Shown one piece after another: positions 17,344 to 25,510 of a DNA stretch of 64,000 nucleotides (positions are counted from its first letter, which is position 1; every line of letters starts with the position of its first letter). This DNA is from JAAZGD01 sp034003765. GTDB taxonomy: Bacteria > Bacillota > Clostridia > Peptostreptococcales > Anaerovoracaceae. The stretch covers positions 1-64,000 of the forward strand of contig JAVEXZ010000008.1 in assembly GCA_034003765.1 (NCBI GenBank), in the 5' to 3' direction. The position numbers and the translations under genes are program-made. The notes below the pieces were generated by a model. The model made no database searches and was not told the DNA's origin. It saw only the letters and a list, made by a program, of their open reading frames with translations.

Positions 17344-18225
17344 ATGGCAGGTGAAAATAAGTTTGCGGTCCTAATAGATGCAGACAATATATCTGAAAAA
17401 TATATAAAATTCATAATGGATGAAATCTCAAATGAAGGGGTTGCAACCTACAAACGAATCTACGGAGATTGGACCAAGCCTTCCTTTGCGGCTTGGAAGA
17501 ATGTTCTATTAGACTACTCAATTACTCCCATTCAGCAGTATGGCTATACCCAAGGAAAGAATGCTACGGACTCGGCAATGATTATTGATGCCATGGATAT
17601 TCTTTATTCTGACAATGTGGATGGCTTTTGTTTGGTAACAAGTGATAGCGACTTTACTCGTTTGGCTGCAAGATTAAGAGAATCTGGAATGGATGTAGTG
17701 GGTATGGGGGAAAAGAAAACTCCCAAAGCCTTTATATCTGCATGTAATAAGTTTAAGTACCTAGACATTCTGATGGAGCAGAGCCAAAAAGATGCTCAAA
17801 GAATCAGAAAAGAAATCGAAGATAGGCTAAAAGATTCCAAGCAGGAGAAAGAAAAAAAGCAGAGACTACAGATTCCTTTACCTGATGGTTTTGATGATGA
17901 ATCAAAAGAAGAACAGGAGATGACATCTTTGCAAACAATCGCAGATTCTGTAACAAATATTATTAGAGAAAAATCCGATGAGGACGGTTGGGTATTTGTT
18001 GGTGATATTGGTGGAATGTTGGTAAAAAGACATCCTGATTTTGATGTTAGAAATTTTGGCTTTAAGAAGCTTACACCTTTTATTAAGTCTCTTGAAGGTG
18101 TAGAGATTCGTTCTGAGCGCCACGGAAACGCCAACCTAATATATGTTAAAGAAACCCAGACAAATGGGGAAGAAGATGGGGAATGCAAAACCGTAAAAGC
18201 AGGTGTACCCAGGAAGAAAAGATAG
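17344..18225 (+). CDS. NYN-domain putative ribonuclease with OST-HTH/LOTUS domain
   Basis: 293 residues. The N-terminal NYN (PIN-like) domain, about 1-140, has the acidic metal site: LIDADN at 11-16, TDSAMIIDAMD near 78 and TSDSDF near 99. A charged linker (KDSKQEKEKKQ) leads to a C-terminal winged-helix LOTUS/OST-HTH domain (about 195-275, DEDGWVFVGDIGGMLVKRHPDFDVRNFGFKKL region). This combination is known from many bacteria and is thought to act on RNA; the target is unknown. It follows fbp after 11 bp. Confidence 0.88.
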   Translation: MAGENKFAVLIDADNISEKYIKFIMDEISNEGVATYKRIYGDWTKPSFAAWKNVLLDYSITPIQQYGYTQGKNATDSAMIIDAMDILYSDNVDGFCLVTSDSDFTRLAARLRESGMDVVGMGEKKTPKAFISACNKFKYLDILMEQSQKDAQRIRKEIEDRLKDSKQEKEKKQRLQIPLPDGFDDESKEEQEMTSLQTIADSVTNIIREKSDEDGWVFVGDIGGMLVKRHPDFDVRNFGFKKLTPFIKSLEGVEIRSERHGNANLIYVKETQTNGEEDGECKTVKAGVPRKKR

Positions 18226-18267
18226 TAAAAAAATTGTGTAAGGATAGAACAAGGTTATTTTTATGTG

Positions 18268-18320
18268 AAAAAATCCCCCTCAGATTGAGTTAAGCGAAAC
18301 TCTTTTGAGAGGGATTTCTT
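18268..18320. terminator. Bidirectional terminator-like hairpin
   Basis: The arms AAATCCCCCTCA and TGAGAGGGATTT pair with one mismatch around an inner hairpin GAGTT / AACTC. A and T runs flank it. It lies between the convergent NYN gene and the 18356-18817 gene. Confidence 0.7.
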
Positions 18321-18355
18321 ATTTAGTCCTGTTTTTGCTTAGGGCTTTATTCGTC

Positions 18356-18817
18356 TTATTGGGAAAGCTCCTTCTCAAGGTCTTCTTGTTTTAGCCTTAT
18401 AGCGCCAACGGTTAAGGCTCCTACTACTGCAATCTGGCCGATGGTTTTTACCCCTTTCTTAATTGCCCCCTTGTCTCTATGTACTAGACCCTTGGCTATT
18501 CCCCCAGTCTCTCCAAGAACAAGCTTTGCATTGTGAAGCCAATTGCCCACAAGCATTTTGCCACCATCTTTAAGGTCGTCTATTCCCCCATCAACCATAG
18601 TAGTGCTTTTTAGCATATTGCCTAGGGCAACATCCGCTGCACCTGAAGCCACATTACCAGCTATGCCCCCAAAATATATTAGGGAGTCTGTAACACTTTC
18701 TCCCACGTTGTCTACTATTTTTCGGTTTGCAACTTTTCCGATGACGGAGATAGTTCCACCGATAACTCCCCCTATAAGTGCCCCAGCAACTATGCCAGTT
18801 TTCTTTAATACTTTCAT
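18356..18817 (-). CDS. Glycine-rich hydrophobic protein, unknown function
   Basis: 153 residues; no family recognised. The N-terminus is a Gly-rich hydrophobic helix (GIVAGALIGGVIGGTISVIG), and Gly/Ala-rich segments recur near 49-66 and 131-143, with Lys/Asp-rich parts between. This resembles membrane-inserting or glycine-zipper proteins. The start has the strong site ttaggaggtaaagggg, and a good promoter lies upstream at 18851-18879. It is transcribed alone, opposite to its flanks. Confidence 0.68.
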   Translation of the reverse strand: MKVLKKTGIVAGALIGGVIGGTISVIGKVANRKIVDNVGESVTDSLIYFGGIAGNVASGAADVALGNMLKSTTMVDGGIDDLKDGGKMLVGNWLHNAKLVLGETGGIAKGLVHRDKGAIKKGVKTIGQIAVVGALTVGAIRLKQEDLEKELSQ

Positions 18818-18850
18818 TCCCCTTTACCTCCTAAATACAACCCTTAATCA

Positions 18851-18879
18851 ATTATAACCCAGAAACACCATCTTTACAA
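18851..18879 (-). promoter_or_regulatory. Predicted sigma-A promoter of the 18356-18817 gene
   Basis: Minus strand: TTGTAA (18879-18874), 17-base spacer, TATAAT (18856-18851). Its -35 overlaps the -35 of the tRNA promoter on the other strand. Confidence 0.65.
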
Positions 18880-18901
18880 TAAGGGGGGGAATGTGTATAA
18901 T
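18873..18901 (+). promoter_or_regulatory. Predicted sigma-A promoter of tRNA-Arg
   Basis: TTTACA (18873-18878), 17-base spacer, TATAAT (18896-18901), about 20 bp before the tRNA. Confidence 0.72.
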
Positions 18902-18920
18902 ACAAAGGGAACTTGGCTAC

Positions 18921-18996
18921 GCGGATGTAGCTCAATGGATAGAGTACCGCACTACGAATGCGTCGGTTGGGAGTTCGAATCTCTTCATCCGCACCA
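18921..18996 (+). tRNA. tRNA-Arg (anticodon ACG)
   Basis: Cloverleaf: acceptor GCGGATG pairs with CATCCGC, discriminator A, and the CCA end is encoded. The D arm is GCTC/GAGT, the anticodon loop CTACGAA (anticodon ACG) on a stem of four pairs plus one mismatch, and the T arm is GGGAG TTCGAAT CTCTT. A34 is presumably edited to inosine by TadA to read CGU, CGC and CGA. It is a single tRNA with its own promoter and terminator. Confidence 0.95.
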
Positions 18997-19029
18997 CAGA
19001 CAGGCAACATTAAGTTGTCTGTTTTTTTT
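18996..19029 (+). terminator. Intrinsic terminator after tRNA-Arg
   Basis: ACAGACA-(ggc bulge)-AAC pairs with GTTGTCTGT and is followed by eight T. The stem begins at the encoded CCA end. Confidence 0.8.
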
Positions 19030-19128
19030 AGGGTTAAATATGCCTTTAATAAAAGCTTGACCTGGTGTAAAATCAAATAAAGGGATTATAAGTTATTCCC
19101 TAATAAGGACGAAATTTTAGGAGCAGAT

Positions 19129-20295
19129 ATGAAAAAAGAAAATCTATTAACAATACTCTTAACACTACTAGTAGTTGCCAGTGTTTTTGTGACATCTGAA
19201 TTTATTGATGATAGTCTTAAATCATCTCAAACTAAAGGAGAAGAGGGCCAGGAAGCCATAAGAGCCAGTGTAGTTAGAATATTGCAAGCCCAGGAAGTAA
19301 ATGCCCAGAATACGGGGCAGGAAGAAGAAACTCCTTGGGAAACCCAATTTTTAGATGTAAAGATAAAAGAGGGTAAGCATAAAGACGAAACCATAAGAGC
19401 ACAAAATATCATTGATCCCAGACTAGCCCACAATATAAGTGTAGAGAAGGGTGACAGCGTCCTTGTATATATTAATGAGGACAATAGAGGCAAGGCTTTG
19501 GATGCCAGCATCATTGGACATTCAAGAGAAATGTATCTATATATTTTAATAGGTACATTTGCCCTGCTGTTGATTGTAGTGGGTGCGCTTAAAGGCCTTA
19601 AGGCCATAGTCACCTTGACTATTACTATTGCAATTATAATTAAAATACTCTTACCTTTGATTCTCATGGGATATAACCCCTTGTGGGTATCAATAATTAG
19701 CTGTGCTGCCATAATAACAATAACCCTAATAATAGTAAGTGGGCCTAATAGAAAAACCTTATCGGCTATTATAGGTACATCAGGAGGGGTCATTGCGGCT
19801 GGAGCAATTGCTATGTTTGTAGGAACTCTTTCCAAACTTACGGGGCTTGGAGATGAAGAGGCGCAGATGCTGGTTTTTATTCCCCAGCAAATAGAGCTTG
19901 ATTTCAAAGGTCTTCTTTTTGCCGCTATTTTGATTGGTACTTTAGGGGCGGTAATGGATGTGGGAATGTCTATTGCTTCATCAATGAATGAAATAGAAAA
20001 AGCAAAACCTGATATAACATCCAGACAATTGATTAAATCAGGGATGAACATTGGCAGAGACATAATGGGGACAATGTCAAATACCTTGATACTGGCTTAT
20101 ACAGGAGGGTCACTCCACCTAATGCTCCTATTAATGGCATATGATATACCTTTCATAGAAATTATAAACCAAGATATAATTGCAACAGAGGTGGTGCGAG
20201 CAATATCAGGAAGTATCGGCCTGGTCTTGTCTATACCATTGACGGCTGTAATTGCTGGAACACTAGGTAGACAAAGAGATAGGCATATTAAATAA
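19129..20295 (+). CDS. YibE/F family membrane protein
   Basis: 388 residues. An N-terminal membrane segment (7-25) is followed by an extracytoplasmic domain of about 110 residues, including FLDVKIKEGKHKDETIRAQN. Then come seven to eight membrane helices from about residue 137 (MYLYILIGTFALLLIVVGALKG). The segments GALKGLKAIVTL, LIGTLGAVMDVGMSIASSMNEI and AYTGGSLHLMLL are typical of the YibE/F family (PF07907). The family is uncharacterised, possibly a transporter. Start ATG at 19129, preceded by ggagcag. Confidence 0.85.
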   Translation: MKKENLLTILLTLLVVASVFVTSEFIDDSLKSSQTKGEEGQEAIRASVVRILQAQEVNAQNTGQEEETPWETQFLDVKIKEGKHKDETIRAQNIIDPRLAHNISVEKGDSVLVYINEDNRGKALDASIIGHSREMYLYILIGTFALLLIVVGALKGLKAIVTLTITIAIIIKILLPLILMGYNPLWVSIISCAAIITITLIIVSGPNRKTLSAIIGTSGGVIAAGAIAMFVGTLSKLTGLGDEEAQMLVFIPQQIELDFKGLLFAAILIGTLGAVMDVGMSIASSMNEIEKAKPDITSRQLIKSGMNIGRDIMGTMSNTLILAYTGGSLHLMLLLMAYDIPFIEIINQDIIATEVVRAISGSIGLVLSIPLTAVIAGTLGRQRDRHIK

Positions 20296-20309
20296 GAATT
20301 TATGCACTG

Positions 20310-20413
20310 TGCAAGAACACCCCTTCCTCTTAGGTAGGTGATGAATTGCGCTGTATCCGTTAGGCTACTCGAAGGAGAAGCCCCCACTTCTATAAGTGGT
20401 GGGAGTATGTCAC
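20310..20413 (+). mobile_element. IS200/IS605-type right-end / TnpB omega-RNA-like remnant
   Basis: A roughly 100-bp non-coding stretch ends in the pattern GAAGCCCCCACTT-loop-AAGTGGTGGGAGTATGTCAC. The arms pair CCACTT/AAGTGG and CCC/GGG with a single bulged T, the hallmark of IS200/IS605 subterminal hairpins. The preceding GTTAGGCTACTCGAAGGAGAAGC resembles the 3' scaffold part of TnpB guide RNAs. No tnpA or tnpB ORF is near. Either a decayed insertion or a miniature non-autonomous element. The left edge is uncertain. Confidence 0.6.
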
Positions 20414-20451
20414 TAAAGCTATAAAGTATCTCTATAAAAAGGAGGCAACAG

Positions 20452-21345
20452 ATGAGTATTAAAAGAGTAGACTTAATTGGTGTCCAAGTTGACCTAGGAG
20501 CATCAAAGAGAGGCGTCGATATGGGCCCTGCCGCTATTCGCCACGGGGGTCTTTGTGAAGGACTTACTGAGCTAGAGATCCCTTGGAAAGACCAAGGGGA
20601 TTTGATACCTAAAAAGGAAGGCAAATCTTCTGATAAGCTTCGTAATTATGAACAGGTTGTTGGAATTAATGCTGAACTTTTCCAAGCAGTTACAGAATCC
20701 TTGAAACAGGGGGCCTTCCCTGTTGTTATGGGTGGAGATCACAGTATTGCGGCTGGAAGTGTAATGGCTGTTGCCCAAAAGTATAAAAATATAGGTTTGA
20801 TATGGGTTGATGCCCATGGAGACTGGAATGATGACAAAAGCTCCCTAAGTGGAAACATGCATGGCATGCCATTTTCTGCGGTTTGCGGGTGGGGGCCAGA
20901 AGAAATGGTTAGTTATGTTCAGAGCCCAATATTTGTGGATCCTAAAAAAGCCGTGCAAATTGGTGGAAGAGATATCGACTACAAGGAAAGAGAAAGAATG
21001 AAAGAGGCTGGCATAACTGTTTTCTCTATTGCTGATATCGATAAGCTGGGTATCCTGGAAGTAACAAATCGTGCCATGGAAATCGCCAGTAAAGATACAG
21101 AGGGGTTCCATGTAAGTTATGATGTAGATGCCGTAACTCCGGAGGCAGCACCAGGAACAGGGACCCCAGTTCATAGTGGACTAACCGTAAGGGAAGCCTT
21201 CCTCCTAATAGAAATAATCCACCAAAGTGGAAAGATGCTAGGCCTTGATATGGTAGAAGTCAATCCCATACTAGACATTCAAAACCGAACTGGAATACTA
21301 GCAGCTGAGCTTATCTTGGCAGCAATGGGAAAAACAGTTTTTTAA
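20452..21345 (+). CDS. rocF: Arginase (ureohydrolase family)
   Basis: 297 residues. All Mn2+-site motifs are present: GGDHS near 95, VDAHGDWN near 122 (usual DAHxDxN), SGNMHGMP near 134, and SYDVDAVTP near 223 followed by APGTGTPVHSGLTVREA and EVNP. The spacing and SGNMHGMP are more like arginase than agmatinase or formimidoylglutamase. It hydrolyses arginine to ornithine and urea. DVDAVTP differs slightly from the usual DVDxLDP. Start set by aaaaaggagg. The ornithine-to-proline path could link it with the pro genes at 37-41 kb. Confidence 0.9.
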   Translation: MSIKRVDLIGVQVDLGASKRGVDMGPAAIRHGGLCEGLTELEIPWKDQGDLIPKKEGKSSDKLRNYEQVVGINAELFQAVTESLKQGAFPVVMGGDHSIAAGSVMAVAQKYKNIGLIWVDAHGDWNDDKSSLSGNMHGMPFSAVCGWGPEEMVSYVQSPIFVDPKKAVQIGGRDIDYKERERMKEAGITVFSIADIDKLGILEVTNRAMEIASKDTEGFHVSYDVDAVTPEAAPGTGTPVHSGLTVREAFLLIEIIHQSGKMLGLDMVEVNPILDIQNRTGILAAELILAAMGKTVF

Positions 21346-21378
21346 TAGTTTGCAATATAAAGTTGAGGATGTGATATT

Positions 21379-22209
21379 TTGAAAAAACTACTTTATTTGG
21401 AGGAATTTGAGAATTACAAAGAATACATGGATCCCAATGTTTGCCAGTACATATGTGAGGGAGAGATTTCTACATTTGAGAGCTTTGAGCATTATAATCT
21501 ATTTGCTTTCGATTGGTATGATAGTTTGAATCCTGGAGCAGAACTTTCCAGGATACTTGTGTATATGGATCAAGAAGACCTTTTTTATATATGCGAAGAG
21601 GATAGGGCATATCAAAAAGTAAATGCTTTGATTAGTCATGAACAAAGTAATGGGAAGTCACTTTATCAATTCTTTGTAGGTTTACTAAAAAATGAAATGA
21701 ACTATTTAGAGAAGTTTGAGCAGGAAGTAACCGATGTTGAGGATGATGCTCTTATGCTTTCGCCAAAGGATTACATTCAGGAAATTGTTCGCTTTCGTAA
21801 GGAGCTACAACAGCTAAAGCGTTACTATGAACAACTCAATGCTATTCTTGATAATCTGGTTGCCAATGACAATGGATTATTTTCAAAAGACGAGGTTAGG
21901 CATTTGGCCATTTTAGAAAATAGAACCGAACGTTTCCACCACAGTGTTCTAAATATCAGAGATTATATTACTCAAATGAGAGAAGCTTATCAGGCTCAAA
22001 TTGATATTGAGCAGAACAAGCTGATGAAAATATTCACCTTAATTGCAGCCATATTCTTGCCTTTAGGGCTCTTGGTAGGCTGGTATGGCATGAATTTTGT
22101 AAATATGCCAGAGCTGACTTGGAAATATGGATACCCCGCCTTTATGGGAGTAAGTATTGTATTATGCATAGTTCTGCTTGTGAGTTTTAAAAAGAAAAAG
22201 TGGTTTTAG
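21379..22209 (+). CDS. corA: CorA family divalent cation transporter
   Basis: 276 residues, TTG start with gaggatgtg upstream. The long N-terminal cytoplasmic part is helical and acidic (about 1-215), followed by two C-terminal membrane helices. The selectivity-filter motif GMN is present in WYGMNFVNMPEL, just after the first helix (LIAAIFLPLGLLVG). The short C-terminus is KKKKWF. CorA proteins assemble as pentamers and carry Mg2+ or related ions. No M-box leader is seen upstream, as only 33 bp separate it from the arginase gene. Confidence 0.92.
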   Translation: MKKLLYLEEFENYKEYMDPNVCQYICEGEISTFESFEHYNLFAFDWYDSLNPGAELSRILVYMDQEDLFYICEEDRAYQKVNALISHEQSNGKSLYQFFVGLLKNEMNYLEKFEQEVTDVEDDALMLSPKDYIQEIVRFRKELQQLKRYYEQLNAILDNLVANDNGLFSKDEVRHLAILENRTERFHHSVLNIRDYITQMREAYQAQIDIEQNKLMKIFTLIAAIFLPLGLLVGWYGMNFVNMPELTWKYGYPAFMGVSIVLCIVLLVSFKKKKWF

Positions 22210-22236
22210 GCACCATTTGGATGAAGGGTTAAGGAG

Positions 22237-22929
22237 ATGGATATATATGGGCTTCAAAAAGTTACTCTATTAGATTATCCAGGAAAAGTGGCCTGCACAG
22301 TTTTTACAGTAGGCTGTAATTTTAGATGTCCATTTTGTCACAATAAAAGCCTTGTAACAGAGATAGCCGAGGATGCATCCATATTGGAAGCTGATTTTTT
22401 TTCATACCTTGAAAAGAGAAAGGCTGTCTTAGATGGGGTTTGCATTACAGGAGGTGAACCTCTTCTCCAAACAGACATAGAAGATTTTTTAGTCAAAATC
22501 AAAGAAAAAGGTTATCTAGTTAAGTTAGATACTAATGGAAGTTTTGCCTCTTCTTTGAAGAACCTTGTGTCAAAGGGATTGGTGGATTATGTGGCTATGG
22601 ATGTAAAAAATTCTATTGAGAGGTACCCACAAACCGTTGGCCTAGATATTTGCAACACCAAGGATATTGAAAAATCTGTGGATTTTCTTTTGAGTGGATC
22701 CATACCTTATGAATTTCGCACAACTGTTGTGGGGGAATTCCATGATAAAGAAAGTTTTATTAAAATAGCCCAATGGATAGAAAACCCAGAGAAATACTTC
22801 CTCCAAGGCTTTATTGACTCGGAGAATGTTATAAAAAGGGGATTAAGTGCTTACAGCCTTGAGGAGTTGGAAGGATTTGCTGAAATTCTCCGCGAGAAAA
22901 TGTCTTTTGTTGAAATTCGAGGGCTTTAA
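22237..22929 (+). CDS. nrdG: Anaerobic ribonucleotide reductase activating protein
   Basis: 230 residues; radical SAM enzyme with the CxxxCxxC cluster motif in CNFRCPFCHN at about 27-36 and the GGEP motif in CITGGEPLL. It generates the glycyl radical in NrdD. The short N-terminus (GLQKVTLLDYPGKVACTVFT) is typical of the longer NrdG group found next to NrdD in clostridia. It lies upstream of nrdD, separated by 139 bp that hold a promoter and NrdR-like boxes. Confidence 0.93.
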   Translation: MDIYGLQKVTLLDYPGKVACTVFTVGCNFRCPFCHNKSLVTEIAEDASILEADFFSYLEKRKAVLDGVCITGGEPLLQTDIEDFLVKIKEKGYLVKLDTNGSFASSLKNLVSKGLVDYVAMDVKNSIERYPQTVGLDICNTKDIEKSVDFLLSGSIPYEFRTTVVGEFHDKESFIKIAQWIENPEKYFLQGFIDSENVIKRGLSAYSLEELEGFAEILREKMSFVEIRGL

Positions 22930-22935
22930 GCCCAA

Positions 22936-22982
22936 GTGCTACATATAGGGGTTTGATAAAATATAATGTCCATATATAGGGG
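22936..22982 (+). promoter_or_regulatory. Tandem NrdR-like boxes
   Basis: Cores CTACATATAG (22939-22948) and CCATATATAG (22970-22979) each match nine of ten positions of the NrdR core CWATATATWG as I recall it. Their offset is 31 bp, close to three helical turns, which is the usual arrangement for cooperative NrdR binding. They lie directly upstream of the nrdD promoter. Confidence 0.6.
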
Positions 22983-22989
22983 AAAGGTC

Positions 22990-23018
22990 TTGACGATCTC
23001 TTGACTCGATGGTATCAT
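22990..23018 (+). promoter_or_regulatory. Predicted sigma-A promoter of nrdD-trxB
   Basis: TTGACG, a 17-base spacer, then TATCAT. The leader would be about 45 bases. Confidence 0.55.
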
Positions 23019-23068
23019 ATACCTACAAATCGTGTATGCTTTTAAGGATTTGAAGGGGAGGAGATGTC

Positions 23069-25498
23069 ATGTATCAGGTTACTAAGCGGGACGGGAATAT
23101 TGTGGGCTTTGATATTTCCAAAATTAGCATAGCAATTAAAAAAGCTTTTGAAGCAGAGGACAAAGAATACAATCAAGATATTATAGATTTTTTAGCATTA
23201 AAGGTTACAGCGGACTATGAAGCAAAAGTAAAAGACTCTTTGATTGGTGTAGAGGACATTCAAGATAGTGTTGAAGGCGTATTAATTAAAGCTGGATATA
23301 CTGATGTTGCAAAATGCTATATTCTTTATAGAAAGCAGCGAGAAAAAATCCGTAACATGAAATCCACAATCTTGGACTACAAAGAGATTGTCGATAATTA
23401 TGTTCACTTAAACGATTGGCGAGTAAAAGAAAACTCTACAGTTACCTATTCGGTAGGTGGCCTTATTTTAAGTAACTCAGGAGCTATAACGGCTAACTAT
23501 TGGCTTACAGAAATATATGATGAAGAAATAGCCAGAGCACATAGAAACGCAGATATTCATATTCATGACCTATCCATGTTAACAGGTTATTGTGCAGGCT
23601 GGTCTTTGCGGCAATTAATTGAAGAGGGCCTAGGGGGAATCCCGGGGAAAATCACCTCATCTCCGGCCAGCCATTTGGCAACTTTGTGTAATCAAATGGT
23701 TAATTTTTTGGGGATAATGCAGAATGAATGGGCAGGGGCTCAAGCATTTTCATCCTTTGATACCTACTTAGCTCCTTTTGTTAAGGTGGACAATTTATCC
23801 TTAGAAGAAACAAAAAAGTGTATAGAGTCCTTTATTTTTGGAGTAAACACTCCTTCGAGATGGGGAACCCAGGCACCTTTTTCAAACATAACATTGGACT
23901 GGACTGTACCAAATGACCTGGCTGCCTTACCTGCTATTGTTGGTGGCAAGAAAATGGACTTTACATATGGAGACTGCAAGAAAGAAATGGATATGGTAAA
24001 CCGGGCCTTTCTTGAGGTTATGCTAGGGGGAGATGCTAACGGACGAGGATTCCAATACCCAATACCTACTTACTCCTTAACCAAGGACTTTGACTGGGGA
24101 GACACTGAGAACAATAGACTTTTATTTGAGATGACAGCTAAATATGGAACTCCATATTTCTCTAACTATATTAACAGTGATATGGAACCTAATGATGTTA
24201 GAAGTATGTGTTGCAGACTTCGACTGGACTTAAGAGAGCTTCGTAAAAAATCAGGTGGATTTTTTGGTAGTGGTGAAAGCACAGGATCCATTGGGGTAGT
24301 AACAATCAATATGCCTAAGATTGCCTACCAATCAAAGGACTCTCAAGACTTTTACAATCAACTGAATAAGAGGATGGATACTGCGGCTCGTTCCTTAAAG
24401 ACAAAAAGAACTATCATTAATAGATTGTTAGAAGAAGGCCTGTATCCTTACACAAAGAGATATCTTGGAAGCTTCGAAAATCATTTTTCCACTATAGGAT
24501 TAATTGGAATGAATGAAGCTTGCCTTAACGCCAACTGGGTAAAAGAGGATATGACTCACAAGGAAGCCCAAGTATTTACCAAGGAAGTATTAAACCATAT
24601 GAGAAATAGACTAGCAGATTATCAAGAGCTTTATGGAGACCTATACAACCTTGAGGCTACTCCTGCAGAGTCTACAACATACAGATTGGCTAAACACGAT
24701 TTGGAACTTTACCCAGATATTATTACGGCATCAGAAAAAGGAAACACTCCTTACTATACAAACAGTTCTCATTTGCCTGTAAGCTACACTGAAGATGTAT
24801 TTGAAGCCTTGGACATCCAAGATGAACTTCAATCCCTTTATACTTCAGGAACGGTATTCCATGCCTTTTTAGGAGAAAAGCTTCCATCAGCTCAAGCTGC
24901 ATCAAATCTGGTTCGTAAGATTGCAGAAAACTATAAGCTACCATATTACACAATGTCTCCTACATATTCTATTTGTAAGAACCATGGTTATATAGCAGGG
25001 GAGGCATTTACTTGTCCAGATTGTGGGGAGGACACAGAGGTATATAGCCGAATAACTGGGTATTACAGGCCGGTTAAAAATTGGAATGAAGGTAAATCTC
25101 AAGAGTATAAAGAAAGACGACTCTACCAACCAGATCATTCTCAGCTGAAGAGAGTAAAAGAAATATCACTGAAAATAGGCGAGGATAAAGGCCAGTCAGT
25201 TGAATTGACTGGAGAGCAGGGAGTCGATTTTATAGACCCTAGTAAGTTATCAGAAAGAGAGTCTCTGAATGAAGAGATATACTTTTTTACCACTAAAACT
25301 TGCCCTAACTGCAAGATGGCTAGAACATTTCTAGAAAAATCCGGACTGGACTTTAAGACCATTGATGCGGAAGAGGATCAAATGTTGGCAAAGGAATTGA
25401 AGGTCAAGCAGGCGCCAACAGTAGTTGTTGTAAACAAAGAAAAAATTGATCGTTTCGTAAATGCATCTAACATTAAAGTATTTGCAGAAGCGCGATAA
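23069..25498 (+). CDS. nrdD: Class III ribonucleoside-triphosphate reductase fused to a redoxin
   Basis: 809 residues, about 75 more than usual. Residues 3-92 form an ATP-cone (KRDGNIVGFDISKI). The catalytic barrel follows, with Cys381-Cys382 in SMCCRLRLD. Zn ligands are likely Cys636, His639, Cys649 and Cys652, and the glycyl radical site is Gly664 in SRITGYYRPV. Residues about 735-809 are an extra redoxin domain with CPNC (Cys745, Cys748) and a cis-Pro segment KQAPTVVV. This suggests a thiol rather than formate as reductant, as described for the NrdD2 group. trxB follows after 12 bp and nrdG precedes, so all parts are adjacent. Confidence 0.94.
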   Translation: MYQVTKRDGNIVGFDISKISIAIKKAFEAEDKEYNQDIIDFLALKVTADYEAKVKDSLIGVEDIQDSVEGVLIKAGYTDVAKCYILYRKQREKIRNMKSTILDYKEIVDNYVHLNDWRVKENSTVTYSVGGLILSNSGAITANYWLTEIYDEEIARAHRNADIHIHDLSMLTGYCAGWSLRQLIEEGLGGIPGKITSSPASHLATLCNQMVNFLGIMQNEWAGAQAFSSFDTYLAPFVKVDNLSLEETKKCIESFIFGVNTPSRWGTQAPFSNITLDWTVPNDLAALPAIVGGKKMDFTYGDCKKEMDMVNRAFLEVMLGGDANGRGFQYPIPTYSLTKDFDWGDTENNRLLFEMTAKYGTPYFSNYINSDMEPNDVRSMCCRLRLDLRELRKKSGGFFGSGESTGSIGVVTINMPKIAYQSKDSQDFYNQLNKRMDTAARSLKTKRTIINRLLEEGLYPYTKRYLGSFENHFSTIGLIGMNEACLNANWVKEDMTHKEAQVFTKEVLNHMRNRLADYQELYGDLYNLEATPAESTTYRLAKHDLELYPDIITASEKGNTPYYTNSSHLPVSYTEDVFEALDIQDELQSLYTSGTVFHAFLGEKLPSAQAASNLVRKIAENYKLPYYTMSPTYSICKNHGYIAGEAFTCPDCGEDTEVYSRITGYYRPVKNWNEGKSQEYKERRLYQPDHSQLKRVKEISLKIGEDKGQSVELTGEQGVDFIDPSKLSERESLNEEIYFFTTKTCPNCKMARTFLEKSGLDFKTIDAEEDQMLAKELKVKQAPTVVVVNKEKIDRFVNASNIKVFAEAR

Positions 25499-25510
25499 GA
25501 AGGAGCTCCT

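Noticed and set aside
21346..21378. M-box before corA
   Set aside because: The gap is 33 bp, too short for the element.
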